The notes under the pieces: model-generated
The model's input: the letters and a program-made list of their open reading frames with translations, nothing else
The model's database searches: none
Told to the model about the DNA's origin: nothing
Assembly (NCBI GenBank): GCA_030063045.1
Contig: JAQSEB010000008.1
Location: 2,356,001-2,420,000 of the forward strand
From: Pratylenchus scribneri
Taxonomy: Eukaryota; Nematoda; Chromadorea; Rhabditida; Pratylenchidae
DNA length: 64,000 nucleotides
Direction of reading: 5' to 3'
Part shown: positions 61,401 to 64,000 of the stretch, piece after piece
Position numbering within the stretch: position 1 is the stretch's first letter
Layout: each line of letters begins with the position of its first letter
Program-made: the position numbers and the translations under genes

Positions 61401-64000
61401 AAATAAATAAAATATAAAAAATATATATTTTTGTCTTAAGTTTGAAATATATATTTTACATAAATGGATTCTTAAAATTGTCTTATTAATTATAACGATT
61501 TGTTATTATTTATATGCCATTAGATAGAAATGGTCAAGATTCATGGATTAGTATAGTACGTATATAAATTGCCATAGCTTAGTCAAAATTAAAAGGTAAT
61601 TAACCGTTTAAACCATATTTTGGAGTTTGGTTCAAAAACAAATTTGAATTTAAATCTAAGCCAAAACCATAATTAATGATGTTTCTTGATGTTATCTAAC
61701 GAAATATGGTTTATGAATTATGAGTATAGAGAATAGACGAATAAACTGGCGAATCGTTATAATTTTTTTCGGTAATTTCAATAATTTTTTGACATTTTCA
61801 ATTGTTTATTCAGGAAATTAAATATTGTTTTTTTTACAATTTGAAAATTAAAATTATTAAAATTATAGAAAAAATTTATGAATAATTTTTTTTATTAAAA
61901 TAAGAAACTAATAAAATTAAAAAAAAATAATAATTTTTGCGCAGAGCCTGCATTGACACATCTTATCGTGGCCGGCTTTCTCTTTGCAAATTAATGACCA
62001 ATTTTCGGGATGAACACCAATACGAGACCTTGTCAGAGAAAGGTCCAGTTTATATTTGAAATCGGCGATTGTTTAATTTGCCTACATATTTTTTTGATTT
62101 TGCTATAAACAATTCAAATCGTGCTTTATGGTTTTAAAATGAATTCTTTTGATATTTAGTCCTTGTTTATATTTAATAGGTAGAATAAAAATTACCGATA
62201 AAGTGCCTATTTTGGAATATTAAAAAAAAGCTAGTGGAATTATGGGATTACCAAAATATTGATAAAAAAAAATGCCAAATCCGACATAATCGGTCTGTCC
62301 TCGGACTCTCCTTAACCTAATCCCTAAACATAAAATTTTATTTTTCAGATTTGCTCAGCTATTGCGTCAAAATCCATGACGAGGGGAAATTGCTGGAAAT
62401 TTGTGTGCCATCATGTGAGTTTTAATTTTATAGCTTTGAATAAAATATTAATTTTTTACTTAATTTTTTCTTTTTTTTTTTGATTCAATAATTCCTTCAA
62501 AGCTAAAATTTTTCATTAAATCGTTATTTATTTGAAATCATGTTAAATTTTAAGCTTTTTTCACATCAAATTTTTTGACTATTTTTGGCATTTCCTTTAG
62601 AATCTCCTCTACAGGAAAATTAGGTCCAGATGAAATAGAATATTTATTCCCTCAACAATTAATTTCTAAGCTATCTCACTTTTTAGATACTTATAAAAAA
62701 TGGCTTCAGGCTATCAAACAATATTTAAATTATTTTAAAAATAAATTTTGAGTCAAAAATTTAATAAGACAAATTTTTATACAAAATTTATTCAAATTTT
62801 ATTTAAAGCATCCCATGGCTCGCATGTGGCGAATATTGCGGCCGCCAATTTCCCCGAATGTCCAGAAAAGAATGGAATGGCCCCAGGGGCGCAAATTGTC
62901 TCAATGTGCATTGGTGACCATCGACTCAGCCAAGAGGAAACCACACAAGCATTGATTCGAGCTGTGCGTTAACAGATATTTACCTAAAAAATTATATATG
63001 AATTTGTAAAGAAATTAAATAGCATAATGTCGAAAAAATTTACAATTTTTAAAAAATAATTGACCATAAGAAATTTTAGAGAATACTTTTCTATTTTAAT
63101 TTTTTTGATTTTATTTTTAATGGACAGTTGTAAAACCATAGAAAATACCCTTTTTGTTCTTTAATATGGTTAATTTTGGTAAAAAAAAGAATGACTTTCA
63201 TGGTGTTAAAAAATTATCGATAAGTACTAACAATAATAATACTGATTAACTGGGAACAAACTAAAATATAATAATGAGGATATAATATATTTAAAGAAGT
63301 TTAATTAAGTTAACCTCATTTTATGATCTCCAATACTGATTTTTTCGATGAATATTTTTTTGACAATTTAATTATATATTTCGTCATATTTACTTCAATT
63401 TATTAAATAAATATTATGTTGCCATTTTACAGTTCAATAAATGCGCGGAAATGGGTGTCGACATTGTCAACTATTCATTTGGAGAGACATCGCACTTTCT
63501 CAACACGGGGTATGTATTTATGGGGTAATTATTGTTCAATTTTGGCTTCATAGAATTAATAAATTTCTCTAAATAATCTAAAAAAAACATTGAAAATTAA
63601 TGTTTTATAGTAGAAACCAAAAGGAGTGTTGAAAAAATCTTGGTTTAGTTAAAACTGATTTTGAAAACTTTAATAATTCGACTTAATTTGCATTTATAAC
63701 TAGCAGAGGAATAGACAAATATACAAATACACAACCAACCCCTATATCCTCTTCTAAATTAATAATAAATTCAATTTTTGGTCAATATTCAACATTATTT
63801 AAAAAAAAACATTTTAATTTGCACTCAAACTCCTTCATTTATTTTTACATAATTATTAATTTAAAAAGATTAATAGTAATCCAAAATTCAAATTTCATTC
63901 TCATTTTTTTCAGCCGTGTGATTGAAGCCTTGGAGAAAATGGTCCAACGCGGTGTCACATTCCTCTCTTCCGCTGGCAATAATGGGCCGGCATTGAGCAC
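58497..64000 (+). CDS. TPP2: Tripeptidyl-peptidase II (3' partial)
   Basis: Giant cytosolic serine exopeptidase that removes tripeptides from proteasome products; subtilisin fold (S8). Exons: 58497-58691, 58735-58800, 59543-59572, 59617-59748, 60551-60646, 61099-61209, 61253-61374, 61945-62042, 62349-62414, 62809-62963, 63433-63509 and 63914 to the edge, phases consistent. Seen: [20 protein letters not shown] with the catalytic Asp, [61 protein letters not shown] with the catalytic His, [25 protein letters not shown] and [14 protein letters not shown]. The catalytic Ser and the long C-terminal part lie beyond the window. The start is uncertain: an in-frame ATG at 58590 (MVITPNSS) would remove 31 basic, Ser/Asn-rich residues. 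Exon 59543-59572 is a 30-bp micro-exon. Confidence 0.93.

Overview
This window looks like nuclear DNA of a plant-parasitic (tylenchid) nematode, most likely a cyst nematode or close relative. It is AT-rich. The genes are cut into many short exons by GT-AG introns plus one GC-AG intron. Conserved animal housekeeping genes sit beside nematode chemoreceptors. Two genes are of bacterial type: biotin synthase, and a GH30 xylanase carrying a CBM2 module. Horizontally acquired plant-cell-wall enzymes and B-vitamin genes are established for this nematode group; the species here is inference. All exon models were built by eye from splice motifs, reading-frame phase and remembered family features. No search was run.

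Left part (1-21 kb), housekeeping. Queuine tRNA-ribosyltransferase (+, 5' end off the window) is followed by an SRRM2/Cwc21-type spliceosome factor (-). Then come four close + strand genes: an SPOP-like MATH-BTB protein, an OTUD6-type deubiquitinase, DAD1 of the oligosaccharyltransferase and an ELMO-domain GAP. Spacing of about 255 bp in two of these pairs leaves room for an operon.

Middle (21-44 kb), accessory DNA. A 2.2-kb array of 23-bp repeats leads into a block read entirely on the - strand: intact biotin synthase with six introns (a dead hAT transposon fills intron 1), a five-exon 7TM receptor, a GH30-CBM2 xylanase lacking its N-terminal half, and a related receptor lacking its C-terminal half. 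The two truncations face each other across a 514-bp direct repeat that looks identical in both copies. A 1.29-kb array of 21-bp repeats closes the block.

Right part (44-64 kb). A peroxisomal-sarcosine-oxidase-like flavoenzyme (+) has two apparent 1-bp frameshifts. It is followed by an Sra/Srab-type chemoreceptor (+) and the 5' portion of tripeptidyl-peptidase II (+), which runs off the window.

Introns and intergenic DNA are packed with foldback (MITE-like) elements, at least ten families, several with near-perfect terminal inverted repeats. One family of about 300 bp appears eight times, always inside an intron. No tRNA, rRNA or CRISPR was recognised.
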